From contig NC_015160.1 of the NCBI RefSeq assembly GCF_000190535.1, forward strand, positions 744,001-808,000: a stretch of 64,000 bases of DNA, written 5' to 3'. Below the pieces are notes generated by a model. The model was given only the letters and a program-made list of their open reading frames with translations, had not been told where the DNA came from and searched no databases. Each line of letters opens with the position of its first letter. Within the stretch, counting starts at the first letter, position 1. The DNA comes from Odoribacter splanchnicus DSM 20712 (GTDB lineage Bacteria; Bacteroidota; Bacteroidia; Bacteroidales; Marinifilaceae). The position numbers were made by a program, and so were the translations under genes. Shown here one piece after another: positions 19,030 to 27,854 of the stretch.

Positions 19030-22005
19030 CTATTCTACGATTACAGAAGTCTGTTTTTTGCCATCCATATAGACCGTTACGGGTTTGGCAAACCGGACGT
19101 GGCGGACGAATTCTTTTTCTTCGATCAATTGCTGATTTCGAATAATGTCGTAATTGATGAAGGAGCTGTCCGATTCGTAAGGTACGGCAAAGTATCCGAC
19201 ATTCATGGAAGTCACATTGTGAAAGAAATGGGACCCCAGCGAAGCGTCCAGGGGGAAATCCCTTAATCCTTGTTCGACGATAATCCTGGCTTTAGAAATA
19301 TCCGACCACAATACAGGAATGCCGGTCAATTTGTCCCGTGTTCCCCAACGTCCCGGTCCGATCAGGATATAGGGGGTGTCGGTGGCTTTTAATTTTTCAT
19401 TGAAAAATTTCACTTCTTCGGCCATCTGTTCGGTGCGCAAGCGGTCGAAATGTCGGGGATCGACATAAATCAGATCCTGAATGTCGGTGATTTTCCCGTT
19501 GCCCATTCCTTTGTCGGCCCGTAAGATCGCTTTACTCATATCGATATTTTCTTTGTCGATATCCATATGATATTCATTTTTGATCAGGGGTTTGATCTGC
19601 AGGACATAAAATTTCCATTCTTTGTTTTCCCGATTGACTGCAAATTCCATTTCGACGGGAGCTCCCATCGCCTGGGAGAAAATATCCAGCAGTATATCCA
19701 GGGTCGAAGCCAGAGGAATATAGTCGTATTGCAGTATGTCCGGAAAGTTGACAATCCGGGGGCCACGTACACTGAAATCGAAACCTATGCGGTCGTTCAT
19801 AAAATCGTAGACCGAAGCACAATGCTGTAAATTACCGTCTTCTTCTATCGCTTTCAAGTCATAAGATCGGATAGCGGCATCTTCACCGTCTTTCACCAGA
19901 TTGTAGTCCGGATGGATCATGTCTATGGCATAAAAATATTTTTGCGAATCCCGGGCCATATCCTGGATAGAGGCCAGTTGCAATTTGGGATAACGGGGAC
20001 AAAAACGATAGGTCTTTTCTCCCCCCACCACATATGCTCCAAGGCCCAGTGCTATGACTGCAAATCCATCTTCCGGTTTAATGTAAGAAAAAGGATAGAA
20101 GTTATAGGATTGGGCGACTCCACTGATGTTGGGATAATATTTTCCGTTGTATTCGTTTCCTACTACCTCCTGGAGGATTACCGCCATTTTTTCTTCTTCG
20201 ATCATACAGTCGATCGCGTGAAAGTAAGCTCTCGAACTATCGGTGAATATCGATGAATACACCAGTTTTACGGCAGTTTCGAGATCGTCGATCCGGCGTT
20301 CGATATCGGGGTGGTTATTGGGAATCAAATACGTAGAATAAACACCTGCAAAAGGCTGACTGAGCGAATCTTCGAACAAACCGGACGAGCGTACGGCCAA
20401 GGGTTTACGCATCACTTCCAGGTAGGAGCGGAGCTTGTCCCTGAGTTTTTGAGATAAGGGAGCCGCTATGAAGGCCGCTTTCACTTCTTCGTAACTTTCA
20501 TCACTATAAATAATCCGACTCAACCCATTGTTATCTATGAAGTTATCAAATTCATCCACACCGATGATCGCCGTTTTCGGAATTTCTATCTTTAGTTTCG
20601 GGATCAGCTTCTTAAAATCGACGTTTTCGATAAAATTGGACAGGAAAGCCATTCCCCGGCCTTTACCTCCGAAGGAACCTTTACCTAAACGGGTGATGTA
20701 ACGGTTCGAATCGACTAATTTGGGGTTGTAATTGATGATCCGCCCTTTGATTTTTTTCAGTTCTGCCGCTTCGAATACCCGTAGGATGAATTGCCGCATT
20801 TCGGCCGGAGTAGGGAAATCTTCAAACCGGTATCTTTTCAGATGTTTCGCTAAAGTAATTTCCCGGTGGGCCATTAACCAGGTGGAAATACCGTTGCGAA
20901 TGGAGTGGTATATCAAAGATTCATCCGGGATGCTCAGCAGTTTTTGTTTAAATTCTTCTATCGAAGTGGCTCTGTCGATCGGTTCTCCGTTTTTGTTCCG
21001 GAAAATAAAATCTCCGAATCCCAGATATCCTTTGATAAAATCCTGGATATCATGAGCCAGAGTCGGGGAATTTTTATTAATAAAAGCAGCATGCAACTCT
21101 TCTGCTTTTACTGTATTTTCTATCTCCTGGCTTTGAAGCATACAGGGAATATACGCTCCGGTTCGCTTGACATAGCGGATCAATTCGATTCCGGCTTCTT
21201 CATCTTCCTCTCCATTCCGTTTATAGCGCACATCCGATATGACTCCGATCAGATTTTCCCGGTAATGATCGATAACGTATACTGCCTCTTCATAGTTGGT
21301 TGCTAATATTACTTTCGGTCTTACCCTTATTTTCATCACAATACTCATATCGTTGTCCTGAGGTTCTGAGAAAATGAGTTCCTGAGTTTGTGTCATGACC
21401 TCAGTATAAAGTAAAGGCAAATAACGGGAATAATACCGGATCGAGTTTTCGACCAATAGGATTACCCGGATATCTCCCAAATGGGTGTCCCGGTCGAGGT
21501 TCATTTTATCCTCGATGTATTTGGCCATGACCAGGAATATCTTGGTGGAACCGTTCCAGACGAACAACCTTTCGATAGATTCGTACAACCGATCTTCTAT
21601 AGTATGAAAATAGGCCAGGTCCGAATTGTTGTTTACCAGCATCAGCTGACAGATATTCGGATACAAATCTTTCAGATGACGGCTGATGACCAAAGGAGTT
21701 TGTTTGTCCAGACCGGCCATCAGGATGATCAGGTCGATATGCCTTTCGGACAAAATCTTCAGGGCTTCTGCTTCGCTGGCGACAGAAGTAAAACGGGGGG
21801 CGGTATACAGGTTGACCTGTAAATATTCCCCCACGATTTTATCGGTGAATTGCCCTTCCCGTTCGATGGTATAAGCATCATAATAATTGGCGATCAAAAG
21901 AATTTCTTTGATTTTGAAGGGCATTAATTCCTGGAAAATGTCCCGGTCGCTCTTTTTACGTTTGTAGATTTTGTGTAGTTCGATTGACATAAACAGATCA
22001 TTCAA
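19030..22005 (-). CDS. Receiver-like plus PPDK N-terminal domain protein (PEP synthase-like)
   Basis: A 991-residue cytoplasmic protein. Residues about 30-330 look like two receiver-type folds: the first with ILLIANYYDAYT and LIILMAGLD, the second with RVILLVENS, VISDVRYKRNGEEDEEAG and YIPCMLQSQ. Residues about 430-960 form the ATP-binding half of pyruvate phosphate dikinase/PEP synthase, with RLGKGSFGGKGRGMAFL and the RSSGLFEDSLSQPFAGVYST arginine block. The swivelling phosphohistidine domain and the PEP-binding barrel of true PPDK/PpsA are absent, so it is not a complete PEP synthase. A regulated phosphotransfer or metabolite-dikinase role is inference. It is monocistronic, with the start possibly at the second ATG (21990). 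Confidence 0.8.
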   Translation of the reverse strand: MNDLFMSIELHKIYKRKKSDRDIFQELMPFKIKEILLIANYYDAYTIEREGQFTDKIVGEYLQVNLYTAPRFTSVASEAEALKILSERHIDLIILMAGLDKQTPLVISRHLKDLYPNICQLMLVNNNSDLAYFHTIEDRLYESIERLFVWNGSTKIFLVMAKYIEDKMNLDRDTHLGDIRVILLVENSIRYYSRYLPLLYTEVMTQTQELIFSEPQDNDMSIVMKIRVRPKVILATNYEEAVYVIDHYRENLIGVISDVRYKRNGEEDEEAGIELIRYVKRTGAYIPCMLQSQEIENTVKAEELHAAFINKNSPTLAHDIQDFIKGYLGFGDFIFRNKNGEPIDRATSIEEFKQKLLSIPDESLIYHSIRNGISTWLMAHREITLAKHLKRYRFEDFPTPAEMRQFILRVFEAAELKKIKGRIINYNPKLVDSNRYITRLGKGSFGGKGRGMAFLSNFIENVDFKKLIPKLKIEIPKTAIIGVDEFDNFIDNNGLSRIIYSDESYEEVKAAFIAAPLSQKLRDKLRSYLEVMRKPLAVRSSGLFEDSLSQPFAGVYSTYLIPNNHPDIERRIDDLETAVKLVYSSIFTDSSRAYFHAIDCMIEEEKMAVILQEVVGNEYNGKYYPNISGVAQSYNFYPFSYIKPEDGFAVIALGLGAYVVGGEKTYRFCPRYPKLQLASIQDMARDSQKYFYAIDMIHPDYNLVKDGEDAAIRSYDLKAIEEDGNLQHCASVYDFMNDRIGFDFSVRGPRIVNFPDILQYDYIPLASTLDILLDIFSQAMGAPVEMEFAVNRENKEWKFYVLQIKPLIKNEYHMDIDKENIDMSKAILRADKGMGNGKITDIQDLIYVDPRHFDRLRTEQMAEEVKFFNEKLKATDTPYILIGPGRWGTRDKLTGIPVLWSDISKARIIVEQGLRDFPLDASLGSHFFHNVTSMNVGYFAVPYESDSSFINYDIIRNQQLIEEKEFVRHVRFAKPVTVYMDGKKQTSVIVE

Positions 22006-22075
22006 TGGTAATAGACTAGCTATCCTGTTGTACAGAATGATGTAAAATTACAAAAGTTTGGCGACTTGACAATGG

Positions 22076-22690
22076 TTAAATATACATATTGATCATTGCT
22101 TCGTATAGTTCTTGTTTACCGCTGGTTTGTTTGGGTTCTCCGTGAGCGATCGCATATTCCCGCAGATCTTCCAGCGAAAGTTTACCTTCTTCGAATGGCC
22201 GGCGAGAGTGGCATGGTTGACTTCGATATTTACTTTAAAATCTTTATCGAGGCCGTGTGCTTTAAGAAAACCGATTACCGTTTCTGTATCTGCGTCGTAT
22301 TGGTGTTTCATCGGTTCCATCGGTTTGGGTTCGATCAGGAATGTTCCCTTAAAACCTTGGCTACGGGCATAATCCCGCGCTTTGGCCAATAGGAGGGCGA
22401 GGTGGTTCTTTTCACGCTTCTGATCGGTATTCAGTAGGGACATATAACCTTCACGGCCTCCCCAGAAAACATAGTTTTCACCTCCGAGGGCGATAGTGGC
22501 ATCCAATGCGTTTTTTATTTGGACAGCAGCCCGTGCCACGACATCGAAATCGGGATTGGTAGCTGCTCCGTTCATATAACGGGCATGTCCGAAGACATTC
22601 GCTGTTCCCCACAATAGTTTGCTCCCTGTTTCAGCCTGTTTCTTGCGGGCATAGGCAACTATTTCTTCGTAGGCTTCGATAGAAGCGAGC
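22076..22690 (-). pseudogene. xylA: Xylose isomerase remnant with both-end and internal deletions
   Basis: From about 22690 downward the minus strand encodes a core of xylose isomerase ([75 protein letters not shown]). After GH the sequence jumps, with a shift of frame, to the enzyme's last segment, [20 protein letters not shown] to EAMINMYI, whose natural stop is at 22076. Compared with the usual 438-residue enzyme, about 125 N-terminal residues and roughly 120 residues carrying the later metal ligands are missing. At its 5' end it is fused in frame to a recombinase fragment. It cannot be an active isomerase. Confidence 0.88.
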
Positions 22691-23184
22691 AGTTTCCCCT
22701 GGTAGTCGGAAATGATCCGGGAAGAGAGTTTTATGAAAGGAAAATTCTTTTTTCCCAGGTACCTCTGCATGGAACGCAGGCTGGAGGCGTATACCCGGGC
22801 TGTTTCCTAATGACCGCTTTCACGAAGCTCTCGGATTTTCCGTGAAAAATAGAAATAAAAACCGGCTTCGTGGGTTAACACGCCGTAAGTCCTGAACACG
22901 TCCTCTATTTCGTATTCCCGGGATTTCTTTTCTATCATTGAAATACACTTTAACAGTACTCTTGAGATACTTTCGCACCTGTGGTTGATCCTCCGAATCG
23001 ACTCCGGGGTGTTTTCCCCGCCGTCGATAACCCTTCCTTTTACGGGATCAAACAGGGTATCCGGGATACTGAATCCTGTATAAACAACCTTTTTCCTTCG
23101 CTTGTGAAGAACCTGCACGACTAACGGGAATTTGCCGGACCGGTTGCTCCTTCCTTTTACCAATACTGTTTTAACTGTTGCCAT
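22690..23184 (-). pseudogene. Tyrosine recombinase fragment (arm-binding and part of core-binding domain)
   Basis: Starting at ATG 23184, the frame reads MATVKTVLVKGRSNRSGKFP, KKVVYTGFSIPDTLFDP and YFSRKIRELRESGH, the N-terminal arm-binding domain seen in Bacteroidetes integrases of conjugative and mobilizable elements. A TAG at 22807 stops it, but the same frame continues as [19 protein letters not shown] and [19 protein letters not shown], the SAM-like core-binding part, before merging into xylA sequence. The whole catalytic domain with the Arg/His/Tyr residues is missing. It marks a former mobile-element end. The junction position is approximate (within some 20 bp). Confidence 0.8.
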
Positions 23185-23557
23185 AAGTTTTTTATTAGTT
23201 AGACATTTGACACTTCCTTGTTTCCTGGAAAGGAAGCATAAACTTATATGCATCAAATCGGAAAAAGACCAAAAAAGTTCAGTAACCAAGCGGGAAAATT
23301 GCACGAAAGACGGGAAGTCGGTTCCAAACCCGTCGGTAAGGAAACGGTACGTCTTGTATGTATAGGATTTTTTTCAACTTGCCAAACATGAAAAATGGAA
23401 CAGGGTGAGATGGTAAAGCATGTCCCAATACATCCCCAAGTAAACCACGGGGATTAAGCATGGCAGATGGGATTTTTTCGCTGCACAAGACAAAAAAGGC
23501 GGCCCCACCTGCCGCCTGTAGATTGATAAAGAGAGAATTCCATCCTACGCGAGATGA
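23185..23557. other. Gene-free stretch between recombinase fragment and lipoprotein
   Basis: No convincing gene. It holds a short inverted repeat (CTTCCTT near 23212 and AAGGAAG near 23229) just upstream of the recombinase fragment, and the terminator of the lipoprotein operon at 23497-23517. The rest shows nothing I can assign. Confidence 0.5.
23491..23517 (-). terminator. Rho-independent terminator of the imported operon
   Basis: On the minus strand AGGCGG and CCGCCT pair around a short loop (plus-strand positions 23497-23502 and 23512-23517), followed by TTTTTT. It lies about 40 nt after the lipoprotein stop. Confidence 0.85.
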
Positions 23558-24574
23558 TCAAAGCCATATGGATCCAGCTTCCACATCCCCCGCCTGGTAG
23601 GTATAGGAGATGAACTCCTCAAGCGCCTCCTTCCATGTAAGATTGAAGGTTTTCATGATGGAGTGTAGCGTGCGGTTGCTGTCTTCATCCAAGCTATCCT
23701 CCCCGATTAGGTTCACATCTGCCTCCGGGTCCACATCAACAAACTCCTCGCGGCTCCAAAATACCACTACCGGGATGCTCAGGTTAATATCCCATGTTCC
23801 ACGCTGGATCAATACCCCGGAGGGCTTGTAGAACGGGTCAAAGCCGTTTGTCTGCGGGTTCTTTTTAGAATTGTAGCCGTGATACAGGCGGAGTTTTAGG
23901 TCAAACTCCTTGCGGTCCTTCAGGAACCGGATAACTCCTTTTAATCCTACCGGGTTAGTGCCTCCCGTAATTTCCGCCTCGTTGTCATGTTTGGTCTTGT
24001 CCCAGGGCGTGGTATCCACGTAGAGATAATCCACCAGTGCCTCCGGATCATTGTCGTCAGCTTCCGGTTTCCCGTCAAAGGTAGGTCTCACGTTCTCCGG
24101 GGTGAAGAAATGCTGGTGGATATTCTCCTGCCCGTTCTCCACGAACTGGCCGTTCATCAACTCTCCTTTGGAATTGTAGTAATAGATAAACATCAGGTAA
24201 ACCGGGGCCGGGGTAAAGTTGTTTCCATTTTTATATTCGCCGTTTTTCTGAACGTAAAACTTGCCCTGGCTTCCTTCAGCAAGGGTCCATCCACTGCCGG
24301 CCTTCAGTTCATAAGTGATCTCCTGGACACGTTTCATATATCTGGCCGGGGATTCCGGATTTTGGTGGGGACCTCCGGCCTTCTGTATCTCGTTCCAGTC
24401 AGCGTGCAGGTGGCATTCAACGAGGCGGACGGTCATTTTTGCCGGGTCCTCATGCAGTTTGTTCTTCGTCTCGTCTTCTGGTATTACAGGATCCTTGCTG
24501 CAAGAGTTCAGTGACAGGACAAGGGACACTCCTACCAGAAGTGCCCACACGGTTTTACATGCAATTGTTCTCAT
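23558..24574 (-). CDS. Lipoprotein of a TonB-receptor operon, His-containing
   Basis: A 338-residue exported lipoprotein; the signal MRTIACKTVWALLVGVSLVL is followed by LNSC, so the lipid anchor is at about residue 26. I do not recognise the family with certainty. Histidine-rich pieces suggest metal contact: VECHLHADWNEIQKAG near the N-terminus and NIHQHFFTPEN in the middle. It follows the TonB receptor by 42 nt on the same strand and ends with a strong terminator, so it is the last gene of a three-gene unit. Codons end in G/C more often than in neighbouring genes, in line with import. A surface metal- or metallophore-binding role is inference. Confidence 0.75.
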   Translation of the reverse strand: MRTIACKTVWALLVGVSLVLSLNSCSKDPVIPEDETKNKLHEDPAKMTVRLVECHLHADWNEIQKAGGPHQNPESPARYMKRVQEITYELKAGSGWTLAEGSQGKFYVQKNGEYKNGNNFTPAPVYLMFIYYYNSKGELMNGQFVENGQENIHQHFFTPENVRPTFDGKPEADDNDPEALVDYLYVDTTPWDKTKHDNEAEITGGTNPVGLKGVIRFLKDRKEFDLKLRLYHGYNSKKNPQTNGFDPFYKPSGVLIQRGTWDINLSIPVVVFWSREEFVDVDPEADVNLIGEDSLDEDSNRTLHSIMKTFNLTWKEALEEFISYTYQAGDVEAGSIWL

Positions 24575-24616
24575 TTTTTCTTTTTATTTATTAGTGTTGA
24601 TTATAGTTGTTATAAA

Positions 24617-26953
24617 TTAAAAAATCCAGTTTACACCGCAACGCACATCACGTCCCATATCATGCGCATAATAACGCGAGCGGTTGGTGTATTCCTTGTA
24701 CTCACGGTTCAGGAGGTTGTCTGCCGACAGCATGAACCGGACCTGGCGTCCCCGTTTCACGGGAAGTTCAAGACCAGCGTCGAACCCGAGGAGATGGTAC
24801 GCCGGGGGAGTATACGGGATAAGATCCGTGTCCGGATCAAACTGCCTCTGTTTTGCGGTGAAACGGTGCCTGATGTTCAGGCGCAGCCTGAGATGCGATT
24901 TCGTCTCGTGGATCCACGCAAGTTCATGGCTGAAACGGAAGGAGGGAATATAAGGAAGATAATTACCCTTTGTCCGTTCGTTTGCCCGTATAAAGGAGAC
25001 GACGGCATGGTAGTCCCATGAACCGCCCGGAGTGAAACGCAGGTCAAAGTCCATACCGCGGAAGAAAGCCGGGGTCTGCCTGTACTGGAAGACCGGGTAT
25101 GTCCCCGAAATCACGGTGACTGTCTCTTTCTCCGGCCCGTCATAGATATAGCCGTCCACCCATTGCAGGTAACCGTCCAGACAGACGCTGAACATCCCGT
25201 CGCCGTAACGGAGGGAAGATATCCATTTGTAGCTTCTTTCCGAGTGCATCGCAGAGTCTCCCCTGACAAACATCCCAGACCCGAGCTCGTTCCCGTTGCT
25301 GTATAGTTCATACACGTGAGGGGCACGCCAAGCCAGACCGAAGTTGGAGGTGAGCCTCCAGCGTCTGGAAAGTTGATAGTGTCCTCCCAGGCTGTAGGAC
25401 ACGTTGTTAAACTTTCTTGTCCCGCCATAGGGGCTTCCCGTCCAGTCATAACCACTGGCACGGGTTTCCTGCATATCCAGGCGGAGGCCTGCTTCAACGC
25501 CTCCCCTGGCCAGGTGATATTTCCCGATTCCGTATATCCCTGCCTGTGTCTCCGTGTAGTTCGGGATAACGGGCACGAATCCGGTACCCGCGCGGCTGTG
25601 GTTCTCGATGAATATGACCTGACCTCCCGCCTCGACCTGCCAGGAGCGGTAATCCCGCTTCCAGCGCAGAAGATGCTGGAATGAATTCAGGTACAGGGAA
25701 ACCGCCGGAATGTTAGAATCCAGCCGCCGGACACGGTTTTCCTGCCTATCGTCCTTCTGCCAGGTACTCTGCCAGTGAATACTTCCCCCCTTCTTCATGC
25801 CGAGCCGCATCCTGCCGAATGCGATCTGATGGGTGACCTCTTGGCAGGGAGGCCTGATACCACGGGAGAAGGGATCCGTGTGCAGGGGGCGACCAAGCCG
25901 GATACGTTCCGCCAGCAGGTCCTCGCTACCCATCTGAGCGCTGAGCATCACCCCTGTCCGGCTGTAGAAGCGGCTGTAGAAACCTTCCACTCTCAGACGT
26001 CCGCGGTCATAGCCCAGAGAGGCGGAAGCGTGATACTCTCTGGTTCCCGTGTTGTTCAGAAGATAGTGCGCAGTGGAACGGTCCCCGGAATTTGACCAGG
26101 TTCCCTGCAGACGCCAGGCGAAATCACCGGGAAAAGCACCTTCGAGCTGTCCGGTAGCCACGTAGCGACGCCCGTTACTTCCGTAAAGTGCGGAGATTCC
26201 CCCTCGAAGGGAGCGTTTTCTGAAAGGAAGCGGAGACTGCTCCATGACGATAATCCCTCCAAGGGCATCCGAACCGTATCTTACCGCATCGGAGCCCTTA
26301 ATTACCGAAACAGAGGAGCTGCCGTTCATGTCCACTTCGGGAGCGTGGTCGGCCCCCCATTGCTGCCCGGTCTGGCGGGCACCGTTATGGATGATTAGTA
26401 TCCGGTTCCCGTACATTCCTTGGATAACGGGTTTGGATACAGTGGTTCCCGTGCTGATGGAACTTACCCCGCTGACACGTTCGAGCAGGGTGGCAAGCGA
26501 GGTTCCCAGTGCGTTCCTGATTTCGGGAGATGAAAGGCGCCGGCTCACCACGTTGGGTGACACCCCGGCATGTTCACCGGTCACGACCACTTCCCCGAGT
26601 TTTTGTATGTCCAGGGAGAGACATACGGTATGTATGCTGCTTTCTTTGAATACCTCGTTCAAAGGCACACGCCGGGAACCGTAACCCAGGCACTGCACGA
26701 GGACCGTATCCATGAAACACGTTCCATGGCCGAAAACAATCATTCCACGGGGGGAGCTGACAAGTAACCGTTCCCCGGTCAGGATATAGGCCCCTTCAAT
26801 GGGAAGCCCGCTTTCCTGGTCAATGACCAGCAGAGTATCGCGTGTGCCCGTCGATTGCCGGTCAGCCTGTACCCGTGCTTCCATGGGAGAAGGGAGGGTA
26901 CATAGGCAGACAACAAGCAGGCACACATACTGGAGATATGCATGAAATGTCAT
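24617..26953 (-). CDS. TonB-dependent outer-membrane receptor, ZnuD-like (metal type)
   Basis: A 778-residue receptor with a signal peptide, a short carboxypeptidase-regulatory-like domain (residues about 40-125), a TonB box region (GEVVVTGEHAGVSPNVV), a plug and a beta-barrel ending in an aromatic residue (CGVNWIF). The plug has SKPVIQGMYGNRILIIHNG and QQWGADHAPEVDMNGSSSV followed by VIKGSDAVRYGSDALGG, the arrangement known from ZnuD-like zinc and related metal receptors, distinct from SusC. It lies between a His/Cys-rich membrane protein gene and a lipoprotein gene, supporting metal transport. The exact ligand is unknown. Base composition is clearly higher in G+C than the flanks. Confidence 0.88.
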   Translation of the reverse strand: MTFHAYLQYVCLLVVCLCTLPSPMEARVQADRQSTGTRDTLLVIDQESGLPIEGAYILTGERLLVSSPRGMIVFGHGTCFMDTVLVQCLGYGSRRVPLNEVFKESSIHTVCLSLDIQKLGEVVVTGEHAGVSPNVVSRRLSSPEIRNALGTSLATLLERVSGVSSISTGTTVSKPVIQGMYGNRILIIHNGARQTGQQWGADHAPEVDMNGSSSVSVIKGSDAVRYGSDALGGIIVMEQSPLPFRKRSLRGGISALYGSNGRRYVATGQLEGAFPGDFAWRLQGTWSNSGDRSTAHYLLNNTGTREYHASASLGYDRGRLRVEGFYSRFYSRTGVMLSAQMGSEDLLAERIRLGRPLHTDPFSRGIRPPCQEVTHQIAFGRMRLGMKKGGSIHWQSTWQKDDRQENRVRRLDSNIPAVSLYLNSFQHLLRWKRDYRSWQVEAGGQVIFIENHSRAGTGFVPVIPNYTETQAGIYGIGKYHLARGGVEAGLRLDMQETRASGYDWTGSPYGGTRKFNNVSYSLGGHYQLSRRWRLTSNFGLAWRAPHVYELYSNGNELGSGMFVRGDSAMHSERSYKWISSLRYGDGMFSVCLDGYLQWVDGYIYDGPEKETVTVISGTYPVFQYRQTPAFFRGMDFDLRFTPGGSWDYHAVVSFIRANERTKGNYLPYIPSFRFSHELAWIHETKSHLRLRLNIRHRFTAKQRQFDPDTDLIPYTPPAYHLLGFDAGLELPVKRGRQVRFMLSADNLLNREYKEYTNRSRYYAHDMGRDVRCGVNWIF

Positions 26954-27050
26954 ACTTGAAAAAATATAAACGGGTTATAATCTGTTAAGACGGGACATGA
27001 AAAGCCCCTGCACGCAATCACAGTGATGGCATGCGAATCCCTCAAGGGAG

Positions 27051-27383
27051 TTATGACAAACACACAGGGGGTGCACGGAGGAAATGCGGGAAAAGAGTGA
27101 CGATGACATCTGTTTCCCCGGAGATAAGATACCTGACAGGTCTGCCAGTCGGAATATAATCGTATATAAAAATCCCTGCCTCGATAAACGGAGAGAGCGT
27201 AAAGAGACAGATGGTACAATTTTCAGGAGAATCGTGACGGGAGTGCCCCTGTTCGTTATGGGATACGCACGAATGTTCCCCGTGAACATGAAAAGCTTTC
27301 ACGAGGAAAAAGGGCATCAATGTCAGCAACAACATGCATGCTATGACAGCCCGCTGTCTCTGTCTTTTTTTCGTACGATCCAT
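27051..27383 (-). CDS. Small His/Cys-rich membrane protein (DUF2946-like)
   Basis: A 110-residue protein with a basic start (MDRTKKRQRQRAVIACMLLL), one hydrophobic helix (about residues 12-30), and a metal-ligand-rich segment: AFHVHGEHSCVSHNEQGHS, then HDSPENCTICLF with a CxxC pair. A second hydrophobic stretch follows. The layout resembles DUF2946-type small proteins that accompany metal-linked TonB receptors. It is the first gene of the operon, 97 nt upstream of the receptor, and its ATG lies only about 3 nt from the predicted transcription start. Binding of zinc or copper is inferred from residues only. Confidence 0.7.
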   Translation of the reverse strand: MDRTKKRQRQRAVIACMLLLTLMPFFLVKAFHVHGEHSCVSHNEQGHSRHDSPENCTICLFTLSPFIEAGIFIYDYIPTGRPVRYLISGETDVIVTLFPHFLRAPPVCLS

Positions 27384-27390
27384 TAGTTTG

Positions 27391-27421
27391 CAAAATTAAC
27401 GGTTTTAATCATCACTCGCAA
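27391..27421 (-). promoter_or_regulatory. Promoter of the metal-type TonB operon, giving a near-leaderless mRNA
   Basis: On the minus strand TAATTTTG (27391-27398) is preceded after 20 nt by TTG (27419-27421), a Bacteroidetes-type promoter. The start codon at 27383 is so close that the mRNA would have almost no leader. Immediately upstream, CAAAT-AATG-ATTTG (27428-27441) is a short palindrome that could serve as a regulator site. Confidence 0.55.
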
Positions 27422-27546
27422 TACCTACAAATAATGATTTGCAAGCATAAACACCATGTATATTTGCTACGGATACCAGGACAGACCGTTTTGGTGCAAG
27501 GTGTAGCAATGAATAATATACTAAAAATCAATGATTTACATTTTTA

Positions 27547-27591
27547 GTAACAAGAATAGGTGCAAATTCTTTTTTGCACTTATTCTGTTAC
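27547..27591. repeat. Imperfect long stem-loop
   Basis: GTAACAAGAATAGGTGCAAA (27547-27566) and TTTGCACTTATTCTGTTAC (27573-27591) pair over about 18 bp with one bulge and one mismatch. T-rich sequence follows. Could be a terminator or the remnant of an element end. Confidence 0.55.
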
Positions 27592-27824
27592 TTACACTTT
27601 TCTTGTTTTTCCGTTTACACAGAAAACTAAAAATCTCCTATTTTTTTCTTTTTCGGTCAAAATCCCTATATTTGTATCAGTTCTAAAAGTGAAGCAAAGC
27701 AATGCGCTGAAATTAGCACCGCTACCAAATCGCTACCAATTACCAGGCTTATCGTTCTTTACGCTTTATCAATCAGCCGATTAAAAGAAAATCTTAGTTT
27801 TTTATGAAAAAACGGCGTTTTATT

Positions 27825-27832
27825 TATATTTG
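27825..27832 (+). promoter_or_regulatory. -7 element deciding the start of the next gene
   Basis: TATATTTG (consensus TAnnTTTG) lies between an in-frame ATG at 27804 and the ATG at 27855. Since transcription would begin after the first ATG, the second is the likely start. Confidence 0.65.
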
Positions 27833-27854
27833 CAGGGAGAAACAGATCAGGTCG

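Larger units (their letters stand above)
27384..27854. other. Intergenic boundary region with promoter, stem-loop and short direct repeats
   Basis: No gene seen in 471 bp. It contains, from left to right, the operon promoter and palindrome described separately, an imperfect long stem-loop at 27547-27591, a TATATTTG promoter-like element at 27667-27674 with no gene behind it, and a direct repeat CGCTACCAA twice near 27719-27740. It marks the outer edge of the imported segment. Confidence 0.5.

Noticed and set aside
23185..23304. Upstream extension of the recombinase frame
   Set aside because: The family start is MATVKTVLVKG at 23184; upstream residues do not look like protein of this type.
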